NCBI GenBank assembly: GCA_020086605.1
Contig: JACBWW010000018.1
Coordinates: 13,751,647-13,815,646 of the forward strand
Length of the DNA: 64,000 nucleotides
DNA from: Lanius collurio
Taxonomy: Eukaryota > Chordata > Aves > Passeriformes > Laniidae
Direction of reading: 5' to 3'
Positions 18,224 to 30,621 of the stretch are shown one piece after another; position 1 is the first letter of the stretch, and each line of letters opens with the position of its first letter. The position numbers were made by a program, and so were the translations under genes. Below the pieces are notes generated by a model. It searched no databases, had not been told where the DNA came from, and was given only the letters and a program-made list of their open reading frames with translations.

Positions 18224-21200
18224 GAGCCTCTTGCTATGGCTCTGCTGCTTAACACTGCACCTATATCAGGCAACCCCCCTGTGCTCCCCATCACATCAGA
18301 GTGACTTACTGCTGCCCTCCAGCCCCACAACACTGGAGCAGAGTCACTAACACATCTGCTTGTGAACACACACCCAGCCCCATATGATGTAATTCATTGC
18401 CTACATTTCAGTTCCCTCACAAACAGAGGGAGAGCACCCCAAATTAAAGGATGAGGGGCTGCTTGCTCGCTGGACACATGTACACTCAAAGAAGTGGAGT
18501 CTCAAGGCCAACATGTTGAGCTAGCAGTTTCCTGAACTAACCAGGTCACCAAGCACCAGGCTGTGTTCAGGCACTGAGCCACAGTTCTTCCAGCTGCCCT
18601 TGTGGAGAGGAAGCCCAGCACCTGCCACAGAACAGAACACCTACAGCACACCTTGATGCCACAAGCCTCTTCTGGACCCATGGGTAGCTTGCCAAGGGCA
18701 CTGATGTCATCTAGAGCAGCTCCAAAACAAGAGACTTGAAATTGGCTGTGGCCTTATATGCAGGATGCCCTTTGCCTAAGCCTCAAAAAGCTGTGGGCAA
18801 CAGCACACCCAGTCCTGCCATGTGCTGATTTTTCCATTGTGAGCCTCATGTATCACTTCCTACACTAGGCTTTTGCCTTGTTAATAGTCTTTGGCCAAAT
18901 CATTATAAGAATCCCTGGAAATGCCATATTCAGGCCTAAAATGTCAAAATAATCTGCTCCTTTATTCCATGGTGTTTGAGCTAATCCCTTTCATGTGACA
19001 CTCACTGAGTTTGCCCACAGCGAGAGCAAATTGCTCCTGCTCTCGCCCAGTGTCTGCACGACCTTGGATCAGGGCCTCTGCCATGTGTTGAAATTAAGTG
19101 CTGGCTCTTCCTGCTCCCTGCTTAACCCTGAGCCACATATGATGGCATAAACCATGATAAAAACCCAGAGGAAGTGCTGGGCTTTTCCTTGACCTCTAGG
19201 TAGCTGCAAAAATCAGCTCATGGTGTACTGCAGGGACTCCTGACATCATGGCAGCCCAAAAACCAGTGAGGCTGCACAGCTCAGCTCCACAGTGTCCACC
19301 TGCACCAGCTGCTGACTGGGAGCTGCTTGGCTCCAGGTGCCCCAACACCTTCCAGATGCCTGGGAAAGCCCAGGGGATCCACAGCTTGTAGGTACCATGT
19401 AGGGCTACATGTATTTTCTTTACACAAGTGCCTTGCATACTCTGTCCCCAGGACTTATCTCAAGGAGGTGATGTGGGTTTTGTAGATTATCCAATTTTCA
19501 GGGAAATGGGGAATCCAGAGACATTTTCTTTTGCTTACTTTGAAGTTCCTACAGTCTTTTCATTGCTTCTCACTCTTCTTGCTTAGTGTTAAAGTCTTGA
19601 TGAGTGATGGGGTTTATTTTTCATTCATTAGCCACCCATACAGCAACCATTTAGGAAGCTTTGTGACTCAGTTTAACATTATAGTGACCAGAGCCCTTGT
19701 CTGGCTGCATGTGACACCAGCAGAACAAATTCCCTTGCTATGATGGCATGGCTTTGGGCAAACACTTACCACAGAAAAGTAAATGATAAAAAAGAAGCAT
19801 GTTTTCATCCAACTTGGCCCATAGCTACTGTTAACTCTGGTAAGGCTGCAGCAAACCTTTGCTCTGTGAGTTACTGATGCTGCTACAGAAGATCTTGAGC
19901 ATTAGAAGTTCAGCAGCAGCAAATACTTCACAGAAATATGAGTACATTTAATTTGTTTCACCCTGATTTTAATTGTGATGTTGGCATGGTTCTGGCTGTA
20001 CATGCTGTGCAAAACAGCCCCTCTCACCTATGCATCAGGGGCAGAACCTGATAAAATGGCTCCAGTTTGGACCATAAGGATTCTCCTTGGAAGAAAATGC
20101 AGAAAAAGCTACAGACAAGCATGCCATACTGCACCAGCAAGTTCTGCCACAAGTGTCAGCACTGGCATGTGACAATGTGCTATAAAGTGAAGCTGACACT
20201 CAACAAAGCAATTTATGAAAGTTGTCTGTCAACAACATTTTTGTGTTTGCGCTCAGAGAGGTTCTGGCTGATAAAGGCCCACGCAATCCCTCAAGCTGTC
20301 ACGGGCTTCACTTTACACCTTTATGTCTTAAACTGCACTGATTGTGCACCAGGAGAGTTACTGCCCCAGAAAGGCAACCTTGCCACACTCTGAGCAATGC
20401 TGAAGAGGAGATGGTGTAAGCACCCAGGGCTGAGCAGAGCTAGCAGGAAACAAAGTGTGCTATCCTTCCTGGTTCCATGCCAGCAAAACTGCAGCCTGGA
20501 TGCATGATTGGCATGAAGAAACATCTTCATGAGGATGACACTTCCTAAAACAAAGAAGGCGTAGAATTCTCATTAGTTAAAGCACACAAACCCAGCCTTC
20601 ACTAATGGGAATGCAATAAATACCTACTATTAACATGGGTGAGATGTTGGCCCCAAAACATGTCCAGCACTAAAGCTGTGTTAACTGGGGCACTGCTTCG
20701 CCCTCTTCCTAGATGGCGAGGATCAGTTTGTATGTCACTGCATCAAGGAAATTTAAAACAAGAAAAGACACAAGTGAATGTCTTCAGGGACAGATTTCTC
20801 TCCCAAAACTGAAACAAAATGTTTAATTGCTGCTGTGGAATGACCCACTGCACACACCAGTAAAACCAAAAGAAACAGCACTGCACTTCCTTAGTGAAGC
20901 AGAGATGTTTCCATGGCACTCACATTTTCTCTCTCCCACCACCAATGCTTCAGCCTCCAAGCCTGGAAGGCTGTTTCCATGGAGCAGAAGGCATCAAGGC
21001 TCACATCCTCCTCACCTGTGCAGAGTTAAGTTTGACTGCTCTGCTTCAGCTGCTGGGCTACAGTTATGGGGCATCCACCAATTTCCCATATTCTTCTTAC
21101 ACACCTTTATTAAGGGCAAAAAAACCTCCAAATAATTCCATAGCCAAGCTGATACATTTTTAGCACCATATTTAAGAGCATGAACATCTCAAAACTGCTG

Positions 21201-23921
21201 AAACATTTGTGGCCACAAAGTTAAAGCTAAATACCATTTCAGGACAGAAGATTTCTATTCATGATAGTTGCATAATGAACTGCTGCATGCACAGAAAGTT
21301 GGACATCTTCCCAGCCTGACTCCCTCTTGGACTTCAGGCAGCTTCTCTATGGCAAAGGAGGTCTAGGCCAGCATGGCTCCATTTCACCACTGCATTCACC
21401 AGGAATTGTGGTGATGCAAACACAGGGAGCTCACGTAGACTCCAGAGAATTCACAGCTGAGGCAACTGGAATTCCAGTGCAGAAAAATTTGACCTTCTAT
21501 GGTCAAATGTCCTTTCTGGAAAGGACAGGATCTCTCATCAAACAATTACTTGAAAAGAAAGAAAGGGGTTTGTTTTATTCAAAATACTCTGGTACAGGTT
21601 CGGGGATAATCCATCTTCGGAAAATGCCATTAATGTTTACTGAGCAATACAAATGGAAAAAAAACAAGGCATTATCAATTATTTTAAAAAAAAAGTCTGG
21701 ATGTGGGATCTGAGAAGTAGCAAGAGGATAACCCTCCCAAGAGTCTATTAAGAATAGGTTATATATTGTTCCATTTTCCATGCTCATTACAATCACTGCC
21801 CCAATAATAGCTGCGTGCTGTGCCTTTCTCTATTCTAGCACAATTTTCCCCGTGGGAACTAAATAACTCTGTTTAAATACTGAGCAGAGCTGGTAGAAGA
21901 AAGCAGGATGGTTCTGCTGTGCTGCTACCCTTGTGTGCAATCTGTATCTGAGGGAGCTGGTTACAACCCTGCTTTCTCATAGATTGATACAAGAAATAAA
22001 GGGACAGCACTGGGGAGGAGGAACACGTTGGTCAGTCCAACTAAATGACATTGTGAAGGACAATTTATGTCAGACTTAATAACTTTCAAAAATTAAGGCT
22101 TCAGTGAATTTTAATTCCTTGAGCTCTAAGAAAAAATTTCGGGGAGAAAAGCAACCAGTGAATCAATCTTAATGCCAGTCCCTAAGCAAGGACTTTGGTG
22201 ACATTTAAGTCTCTGTATCCAGCTCCTGGCTTGTCTCCTACATACAGTGATGTTTTCCTTTCTCAGAGGTCTGAATTTCCCTGGGAGATCCTCCTCTCTG
22301 AGTCCTTGGGGCACCTTGGTCCAAAGAGGGCAGAGCAGTTCCTGCACGGGCAGCAGTGGGACCCCAAACTAACTGCTCTGCTCAGGCTTTCAGCTGATGG
22401 CCCAAGCCAGAGGGGCTCCTCACAGAATCCTCCCCAGGGCACCTCATTGCCTCCTCCAAACATGCCAGGAAAGACAGGAAAACAAAGCTCATCATGCTGA
22501 GCAATTCCGCTTCCCAGGACCCTAATTTGTGCAGAGAACCACAGCAAGAATCCCAAAATCTCACAGTTGCCAGCTCCCCTGCTGTGCTGTTCCCAGTCTG
22601 GGCTATGGTGCCAGCCCTGAGCAGGGGTTATCAGGATCACAAAGCTTATGAAGTGATATGGTCAGATGATAACAGGACACTGCAAAGGTGAAGAATGTCT
22701 GATTCAACTGTGCCTCTCAGGGATCACTTACACGCTGTCACTCTGACACTGCCACTTTTTAATTTTATTTTCCAACTTACTGCACAAGCTGGCAAGTCAA
22801 TTAGTTTCACTCAATTCACCATTAAACAAAGAAGCAAGACAGTGTACAGGGAACAAGCTTTACTTGATATCAACTCAATTTGAAGATCAAAAAGAGGTGT
22901 GTTTAACTTTGTATTATCTCCACTTTTTAATTTTCACTGGGTTTTGCTCTTCCTGCTTTCAGACAGCACAGAAAGCAGAACTGATAGGGAAAACACTGAC
23001 TTCTGCTGCAGGAGCAGAAAACATTATCTCACAAGCAGTTGGGATATTCTGGTGACTCCCAGCTCAGTTCCTCTGGGCTGCAGATGAGGAGTTTTCACAT
23101 GAGAATATAATGAATTTTCGCAATGTCACAGTTAGGGTGCTGTGAGGCTTGTCCTTCACTGGCAAGTTCATGTGATTCTCCCAGCAAGGTCAATGGGCTG
23201 CCAGGTGGGACCAAAATCTGAATTCAAACTGTGCATTCAGGGTGTGGAACCAGAACTTCCCAGGGAAAGCTCCCTATGGGTACTTGGAGATCTAAATTTG
23301 CCATGGAAAAAGGTCTAGTTGAAATTACCATCTTTGGATTCCACTACCCTCTAAAACCAAAATCAACTTCTAAATTCTATGCACACCTCAGTATTCTTGA
23401 ATCTCCAAATTCAAACACAAGACTATTTCAGAATTTTATTTCATCTGTAGGATTGAATAGGCCTTGTATCAATTGGTAGCATTTAAAACAAGAAAAAAAG
23501 CTCAGTACTGGCAATATTTAGTGGCCAAGGAACACAACAATGTAGCTCTAGACATGCCCAAGCTGGGGAGTCCACATCCCTGTAGAAATTTAACTTCAAC
23601 TACTACAGTTTGATCTCACATTATTAATTAAGTAAAACCAGTTTTCTGTTCAGAAATATGTTCCTTGGGACAAGCTATTGCAAGCACATCAGCAGATGGT
23701 GGCTTCAGAGAGAGAAAGGATGGATCCTGTCCTGAGAGGCAAACCTGGGGGTACTTTAAACAGAAAGACATGTTCATCAGTAAAAGGAAATCTTTCCAAA
23801 GTCAGTATGAGCTGGTTCCAGGTGAAGGCTTTATCTTTGCTTTGTAGAATACTTGCCTGCTCCTACAGATTTTCAGGAATAAATTTTACATCCTGTGTAG
23901 CTTGTGCTAAAACAACTGACC

Positions 23922-23970
23922 AAAAAAAAAAAAAAAAAACCCAACCCCCAAAAAACCCAAACAAAAAAAG
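23922..23970. repeat. A-run and A/C-rich simple sequence
   Basis: Eighteen consecutive A residues (23922-23939) are followed by an ACCC/AAAC-rich stretch. It could be the decayed tail of a retrotransposon insertion, but no element body is recognisable upstream. Confidence 0.7.
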
Positions 23971-24546
23971 CCCATCAGTTCCATACTGCCACCCATCTGG
24001 ATTCTGCTTTGGAAACTTAAAGGAGTTGAGAATCAAACTCACCCTCAGGGCAACTCCAATGAAATCAATGTGCAACCCTGGGAATTAATCTGGCCCAAGC
24101 CTCATTTTCTCTTTAACTGCAGGAACCAAGGTCATTTTCCCATCTGGATTTTGCAGAGGCTTCTGCACATACTGATGAGTTATGCATTTTATCAAACCTT
24201 GACCATCATTTTGAGGGCTAGAAAATGATTGCACAGTGTCAGAGGATCACAGGAGACAGGATGAAGACTCTTGGTGTTAAAATCCAGACCTTGTACATAC
24301 CATGTGCCACCTCTCCTGTGTCCCCAAAGTCATGTGCAGTAACTTTCCAGAGTGCAGTGCGGGAATCTGTCCTCCTTTGTCTCCAAAATCTCACACTTAA
24401 TGCCACATGACACCACTCATCCTCTATCTTAACTTCAGGGAAGCTTTCCACATCTGTAGGTTTTATCTCACAGTGTAACCAGCATTTTTTCTGGTGGTTA
24501 AAGGACTGAGAAAAACAAACTGTAGGGTTTTGGTTTTGGGGGGAGA

Positions 24547-24565
24547 GTGTGTCTGTCTGTCTGTT
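24547..24565. repeat. (TCTG)n tract
   Basis: Four to five copies of GTCT/TCTG in a row after a short GT run. Confidence 0.7.
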
Positions 24566-26310
24566 TATTCCTGTAGGCCTGTACCCCTCTTCCCCTCTGT
24601 GCCAGCACATGTGATGTCGGGATGGATCTGGCCCTGCAAGAATCTCTGATGACAGCAGAGCATCGTGCAGTCAGCTTGCCTTAGATCCTGACTTGGTCAG
24701 CACCTTAAAAACTGCTTTTGAGAATTTGAGGGCTAAGACCTCACGCAAGCAAGCAATTAGAGAAATTGTTCCAAGTTTAAAAAAAGGTAGATGGGTCAAA
24801 AAATGCATAAAGGATTTGCTGCAGACACCCTCTCCATCACAAGGTGGTCTGTGTCAGATATGCTGGCCAAGGCTCCACCTCATACATTTAACCTCATCAT
24901 AGGAACAAAACACACCATTCAAACATGGCAGGGACTGTAAGACAATATATTGGAGATAAAGAGTCTGCAAAAGCAATTCCTGTCCAGAAGTAGACTGCAC
25001 AAGGCTATCTGAGCACCCCCTTTTAACCCAGACTTGGTATGAGCACCTCACCTCCTCTCTCAATGACTGGGGTGCCAGATGTCTGCTGCAAAATAATAAC
25101 ACTGAGAAGTTTGTGGTTTGTAATATTTTAATATCCTGAGCAGAGAATTATTTGCTGTTTAGTGTGGTTTAAAATGTTGTCCTTCTGTGCAATTGATAGC
25201 TTTTACTGCTGCTGGACAGAATAACAAACAGCTGTGCTGCTAAATAAAAGAGATCTTTTGGATCATCTCAGAGCACTGCCTTGGCAGCCTTGGAGCCACA
25301 GTGACTTGTGGACAGGGTGAGTGGTGGTGGGGCAGATTTGCCAGCTGGTGCAGGCACTTGCAGCTGCTCAGAGTTCATGTATAAAAGATCTCATCGCAGA
25401 TTATTAAAGGCAGAAAGGACAGTTGTAAATCAGAGTGTCTGACCTCTTGTGTAACACAGGCTGGTGATTTCAGAGCAGAAGTCAGAGATTAGCCTGACCA
25501 GAGTTACCCAGATGGGCAATGGAAATTCTGCTCTTAGTTCACTGGAATCTCACATGCCAGTGTTGTAATTCCACAATGCAGCAGAGAGTTCATTCAGAGG
25601 CTGCAGACCAGGTAATCAGATTCTATGCAGGTTTACTTCTTGATTATTTATTCAATAAGGATCACATTAAAAGCCCACTGGAGGCAGTGAGAGACTCCTG
25701 TTGACTTTGCAGCAGCCTAAATCAGACCTGAAGCATTCAGAGTTTTAATATGCACAATTGGAATTTGGTAGTGATGCTTCCAGAGGTCTGTATCAAATTA
25801 TGAGCTCCCTTCAGAGGGATGTGCTTATCACACATCTTTACTTGCCCGAGGGTAACCTCTTATAACTTGTTCCAAGCAGCTGTCCTGCTGGGATTGACAC
25901 TTCCTCAGAAGACCTCTGAACTAGGATCACCTACTGACCTCTTTCCATGCAAAAATGATTTTTTGGCTGAGATTAAGCAAAGCATGGCTGGTGAGGATGG
26001 TGGAGAGCCAGAGCCAAAGCTCAGGAGTTAGGAGCAGTTGGGGCAGAACGGTAGAAGGGACTCCAAATAGCTTTGTGTGAAGTCTCAGCTAATGTTGCCT
26101 GATCCCTCTACTTTATTTCCCCTTCAAAACAGGACACCACAGGCAATCCTTCCTCCATCTCTCCTGCACCACCATTCTCCTCCAGCAAAACCTGAACACT
26201 GTTTTTTGTCAAAGCTGCTGGGGCTCCTGCAGAGCACAATAAACCACAGAAACTGCCCATATTGGTAGATTTTGGGGTAAAACATTTCTGGGTGGAGGGC
26301 CACATAAGCC

Positions 26311-26324
26311 AAAAAAAAAAAAAA
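26311..26324. repeat. Poly(A) homopolymer
   Basis: Fourteen A residues. No retroelement body is recognised beside it. Confidence 0.7.
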
Positions 26325-28580
26325 GTGGTCTCTGGAGCTGACAACCCTCGTGATGTGTAAAAGCACCAAAGAGAATGATCTGTCAATATATGGAAATGTC
26401 AGATGTGGAACCAGAATATATGTTACATTGTTTGTTGACCACTTTATAATCTTATATCACATCTGTAGAAGATTAAAAATTTATGCAATATTTTTTGGTA
26501 TAACAGTATTTTTCCAATGAGAAAAAACAGTCTCTGATTTGTATTCCTCTGACTTGAAATCATTCATTTGAAATGACTGTTTGTTCTGCTAATTTAGAAT
26601 CCGGGCAGGCATGGAAACAATTTATTTTGGTTTGTGAAAGGAGCTGATCTTGGGTTTGTTAAGTGCATATGTACTTTGTTGCTTTGGAATGCAGTACAGT
26701 TCCCTGCTGGAATAAGAGCTCTCCAGAGGCAGAAGCTCCATAGTGACACCCTCAGAGAGGAACCTGTCCTTGATTGAACACCAGATCTGTTGCACTTCCC
26801 TTGTGTCCTCTGCAAGAGTTTTTTCTACAAGTCACTTAATGAACTGAGCCCTCCATGGCTGCCCCAATGTGATGCAGCCCAGGCAACAGATCCCTGTTCA
26901 CTCAGGAGCCCAGTCTGACATGGACCTCTGGCCAAACTCAGATGGGGACTGCTCGTCTCCAAAATCCAATGTGATTCATGTTCCCTGCTCCCATGAAAAA
27001 GCCTTTGTACTCCTTACAGCCTCATTAGAAACCTCGAGTCTCCTACTGCTGGAAGAATGGAAACCCATTCAAAGAACCAAGCACAGATAAAAAAGGATGC
27101 TGACATCTCTAACAATGCCACTATCCCAGTAAATAAATTATCTGCACTCACTTATAATTACTTTTATTATGCTTGTACCTGCTTTGCAACAAATTTCCCA
27201 CAACAGAGTTCTGATGTCTGCTAACTTTATTTTCCCTGGTGTCTAAGCAAAACCGATTGTTTTTGAAAAATGCTTCTTAATATTTGATGCAGAAAAGTAA
27301 TTGGTATTGAACCAATTCAAAAGCTGGATAATATCGTCTTTCATGATATGCTGGGCAATGACTTGGACTACAGCAACGTTACATGAAGCAAGAATTTGTT
27401 TAAATAGCTTTCATTCTGGTTTGCCACCAAACCTCAGTAACAGCACATTAAATATATGTATTTCAGTACCCCAGCACAGACATTTTGTTCTTTAATTCAA
27501 AATGTTTTATCTTATTTCTCTGAGGATTCTTGCCAGTTGGCACCTTTGCTGATGTGCTAAATTGCTAAATTTTTAATATTTACCCACTTACCTGGTTTGA
27601 CACAGCATACCCACATGAGGCAGAGGGAACTGGCCCTGGGAGTGTGGGCACTGCACTTTCAGAGTTGTCAACAATTTTACTGGCACTCTGCAGTCAGACA
27701 GCACAGCAGTGGGCCTCTTGCATAAACTGATAAACAACAAAACATGTTAGAAGCTGTATGAATTGAAACCCCAGCAATCTAGCAGCAAAGTAATTTGCAA
27801 GAGAGATGGCACCATCAGGAAGAGAATAAGCCAAACCCAGCTGATTCCCTGCAGATATTTCATCCCTTTTGAGCTCAAAGACTGAATTCATGCTGCCTCC
27901 TTGCACCAACCACCCATGGGTTTGAAGCTGGGTTCGGTCCACAACCAGAGAAGAACTGGTCTCTATGTCTTAGGCTGAGTGAAATTGGTGAGCCAATTTG
28001 GCTTCTGCCAAGCCAGGGCTGGGGCTGTCCCAGCTCATGCTCATGCTGTCTGTGGTCTGAGCTAGGCCGAAGCGTTGAACCAAAAGAAGATTATTTGCTG
28101 GTTAAGCCTCTGAGGCAGACTCACCTCAGGAGCAGCCAAGAGCCAGCAGTGGCAAAAGGGACAGGGTGGGATCATGTGAGAACAAGAGCTGGTGGCAGGG
28201 CTGCTGCTGTGGGAGCAGAGAGCCCTTCCATCATCTTATCCACAGTGTCAGGCCATGTCCTCAGTGCCTGCTGCCCTCACTGCAGACAGAACATCTCTTC
28301 TCACAGTCTCCTGACTGTGGAAGATTTCTTGCCGCTGTCAGATTAATGAGAGACTCACAGTCTTAGGCTGGCTTTTGCTCTGAACCAAAGACTTTTCTTT
28401 CTCTATTGAATAGTATGAAATTAATGAAAATTAACTACAGCCCGTGAACAGAAGCGCATTAAAACTATGCAGCTGCTATAAACACACAGAGACAGGGTCA
28501 TCTCACCACAGATGGCTGCTCTGAGTATTTCTAGCACTGTTGCTAACTAATCCTATTAGAGACAGCCAGGACTGTCTGAG

Positions 28581-28681
28581 ATTCCCCAGCCATGTGTCCT
28601 TAGGCAATGTGCAGACAGAAATGCATGGCAGATCCCCTGGCCACGTGTCCAAAGGCAGTGTGTAGAGAGAAATGCATGGCA
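28581..28681. repeat. 51-bp tandem duplication, two copies
   Basis: Two adjacent copies share the landmarks CCATGTGTCC / CCACGTGTCC, GGCAATGTG / GGCAGTGTG and AGAAATGCATGGCA. The ATGCATGGC landmark occurs at 28621 and again at 28672, giving a period of 51 bp. The copies have diverged at several positions, so the duplication is not recent. Confidence 0.85.
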
Positions 28682-28925
28682 GCATCTGCTGACAGCCTGC
28701 CTGGTTCCCAACTGCCTGAACTTCATACCAGTGTTATGCTAAGCTGCCAGCTGTGCCCAGCTCTGTTCTGGGTTCACCAGGGATCTTGTTCCAACCACAT
28801 CTGTCCTGCCAGGTTGGTGCCAGAGCAGGGAGTAAATTGTGTCCAGAGTGGCCCTGAGTATCCAAGGCAGGCAGTGCAGACTCAGCTCTCTTCACAGAGA
28901 GGAAAATTGGCTTCTAGAGCCCCTT

Positions 28926-28959
28926 AAAAAGAAATAAATAAAATAAAAAAAATAAATAC
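28926..28959. repeat. A-rich (AAAT)n low-complexity tract
   Basis: An interrupted AAATA-type repeat, seen directly. Confidence 0.75.
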
Positions 28960-30576
28960 AGCTCTTAATTCAAAAGTGGGAGTGGCTTGTGGCCAAAATT
29001 TCATATTTTGCAGTATTTCAGAGAGCTCTGGTCTTTGTTCCAGGCTGAAACTCCAGCCCAGTTGGCACAGATCCCATGGGTTTCAGAGAGCTCAGATCTC
29101 ATTCTCTAACACACACTGCCGAAAGCACTGACTTATGAAACTTCTAAGAAATGGGCTAGAGCCAGACCTGACCTTCCTTATCCCTGTCTCCTGGTATTTT
29201 AGTGTGAATAGCAGACAGGTCAGATGGTGGTGAAAAGAGTCCACAGTAACAGCAGAGTGCCAAGGACTTTTAGAGGCAAAAGCTCCATCCCATCTCCTGG
29301 CTGAGGTGTACGACAACACTGCAGTGAGACTGCCCATAAGATGCTTCATAGGGAAGGAATAGAACCACACCTCTTCTGCTGAGCTCTTTACCTTTGTGGT
29401 AATCCAAGAGAGAGAGTTTGAAAAGAACTGGTAATCCTCCCTCCATGCAATACACCGTGGCTCTTTCTCCCTGTGGTGAACAGCCTACTAGGATGTCAGA
29501 TGGCAGTTCTGCTGTTGCCTCAGACACCCAAGGGGAATTAAACCATTGCTAACAAATGCGTTTTTCTGAATGTCCCCGATCCACAGGTGTTTGAATGCTG
29601 GAATGAAAATGCCACCTGGCTCTAGGTGTCAGCTTCCACCAGCAGTACCAGGTCTGCCTGCCCTCACTCTCTGCTCCCCACTCACCTTTAGGGAAGTGAT
29701 TTGGGCTCGTCTTGGCTCCAGACCAAGGCCAGCTGGGTGCTATTCCCAGCCCTCCTCCCCCTGCTTCCTGATGCTGTGCAGCTCAGATCGCTTCTGTGAG
29801 CCTCAATCTCCCTTTCTGTAGCAAAAGACTGAGACACAGGTTTGTTTTTGAAAGCTCCAGAGAAGCAGTACAACAGGAGAGAGAGCAGTATTGGGGCTAA
29901 CCAAGCTGCTGCTGTCCCTGCAATGGCCTGAGCTCAAGAGTTGAAGAGAACTGGGCTCCATCCACCTCCAGCTCTGGTTTTGGAAGCAAAATCTCCAAAG
30001 AGGAACAAAGCTGATTCTCCTTCCTCCTGTACTCCTGCCTGTTCTCTATGGTGCCTCTGAAAATTATAGTTTCGCCATTTGAAAACAAAAGTGCTTAGCT
30101 GGCAAGAAAGGTCCCATAAAGAAAACAAGGGAAGCTGTCACTTCCATCTGTACTGTCTGAACACCATCTCTCTCCCAAGTTTACTCTGAAACAAATACCA
30201 TCAGTCCTCCTGCAATATATCAGTAAATTGCTTAGCAGTGGCACTTGGAGAAGGAATGAACACATTTTAATTAGACAATGGCATCATAAAACACCAGCTC
30301 AGTAAATAAAAACCTGGAGGTTAACATTTGTAGAGATTAAGCAATCTGTTAAGCAAAGTTTACTATGGCATATTAGAGTTTTCTTATACAGTCATATACA
30401 TGTTGCATCCAAAACAGCCTCCTTAGCTTAGTTTTTTAGATTGTTATTTTTGCTTTAAGCATATATGATTACCTGAGAGTTACCTGAGGTCCAGAGACTG
30501 TAGATATCTGCAGAAATAGGTGCGTCACTTCTGGTAGAGAAAGAAAGGACAGCAGACTGATGGAGAGGGAAAGTAA

Positions 30577-30621
30577 AACCACAGAATGGTTTGGGTTGGA
30601 AGAGACCTATAAAGCTCAAAA
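30577..30621 (-). mobile_element. Short CR1 LINE fragment
   Basis: CCACAGAATGGTTTGGGTTG followed by GAAGAGACCTATAAAG is the antisense of the last few tens of bases of avian CR1. Only the 3' tip is left, so this is a severely 5'-truncated insertion on the - strand. Confidence 0.8.

Larger units (their letters stand above)
18224..30576. other. Gene-free region downstream of FGF12
   Basis: I see no exon with convincing splice sites or a recognisable protein on either strand; open frames stay below about 140 codons and match nothing I know. Contents are a poly(A)/A-C-rich tract near 23922, a TCTG tract near 24547, an A run at 26311, a 51-bp tandem duplication at 28581 and an A/T tract at 28926. 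The rest is unremarkable mixed sequence. Confidence 0.6.

Noticed and set aside
17266..18369. Overlapping 170- and 184-codon - strand frames
   Set aside because: They lie in locally GC-rich sequence where stop codons are rarer, overlap the likely FGF12 3' UTR, and resemble no protein I know.
23922..23970. Poly(A) tract as the tail of a processed pseudogene
   Set aside because: The upstream sequence shows no spliced-gene similarity and no target duplication was evident.
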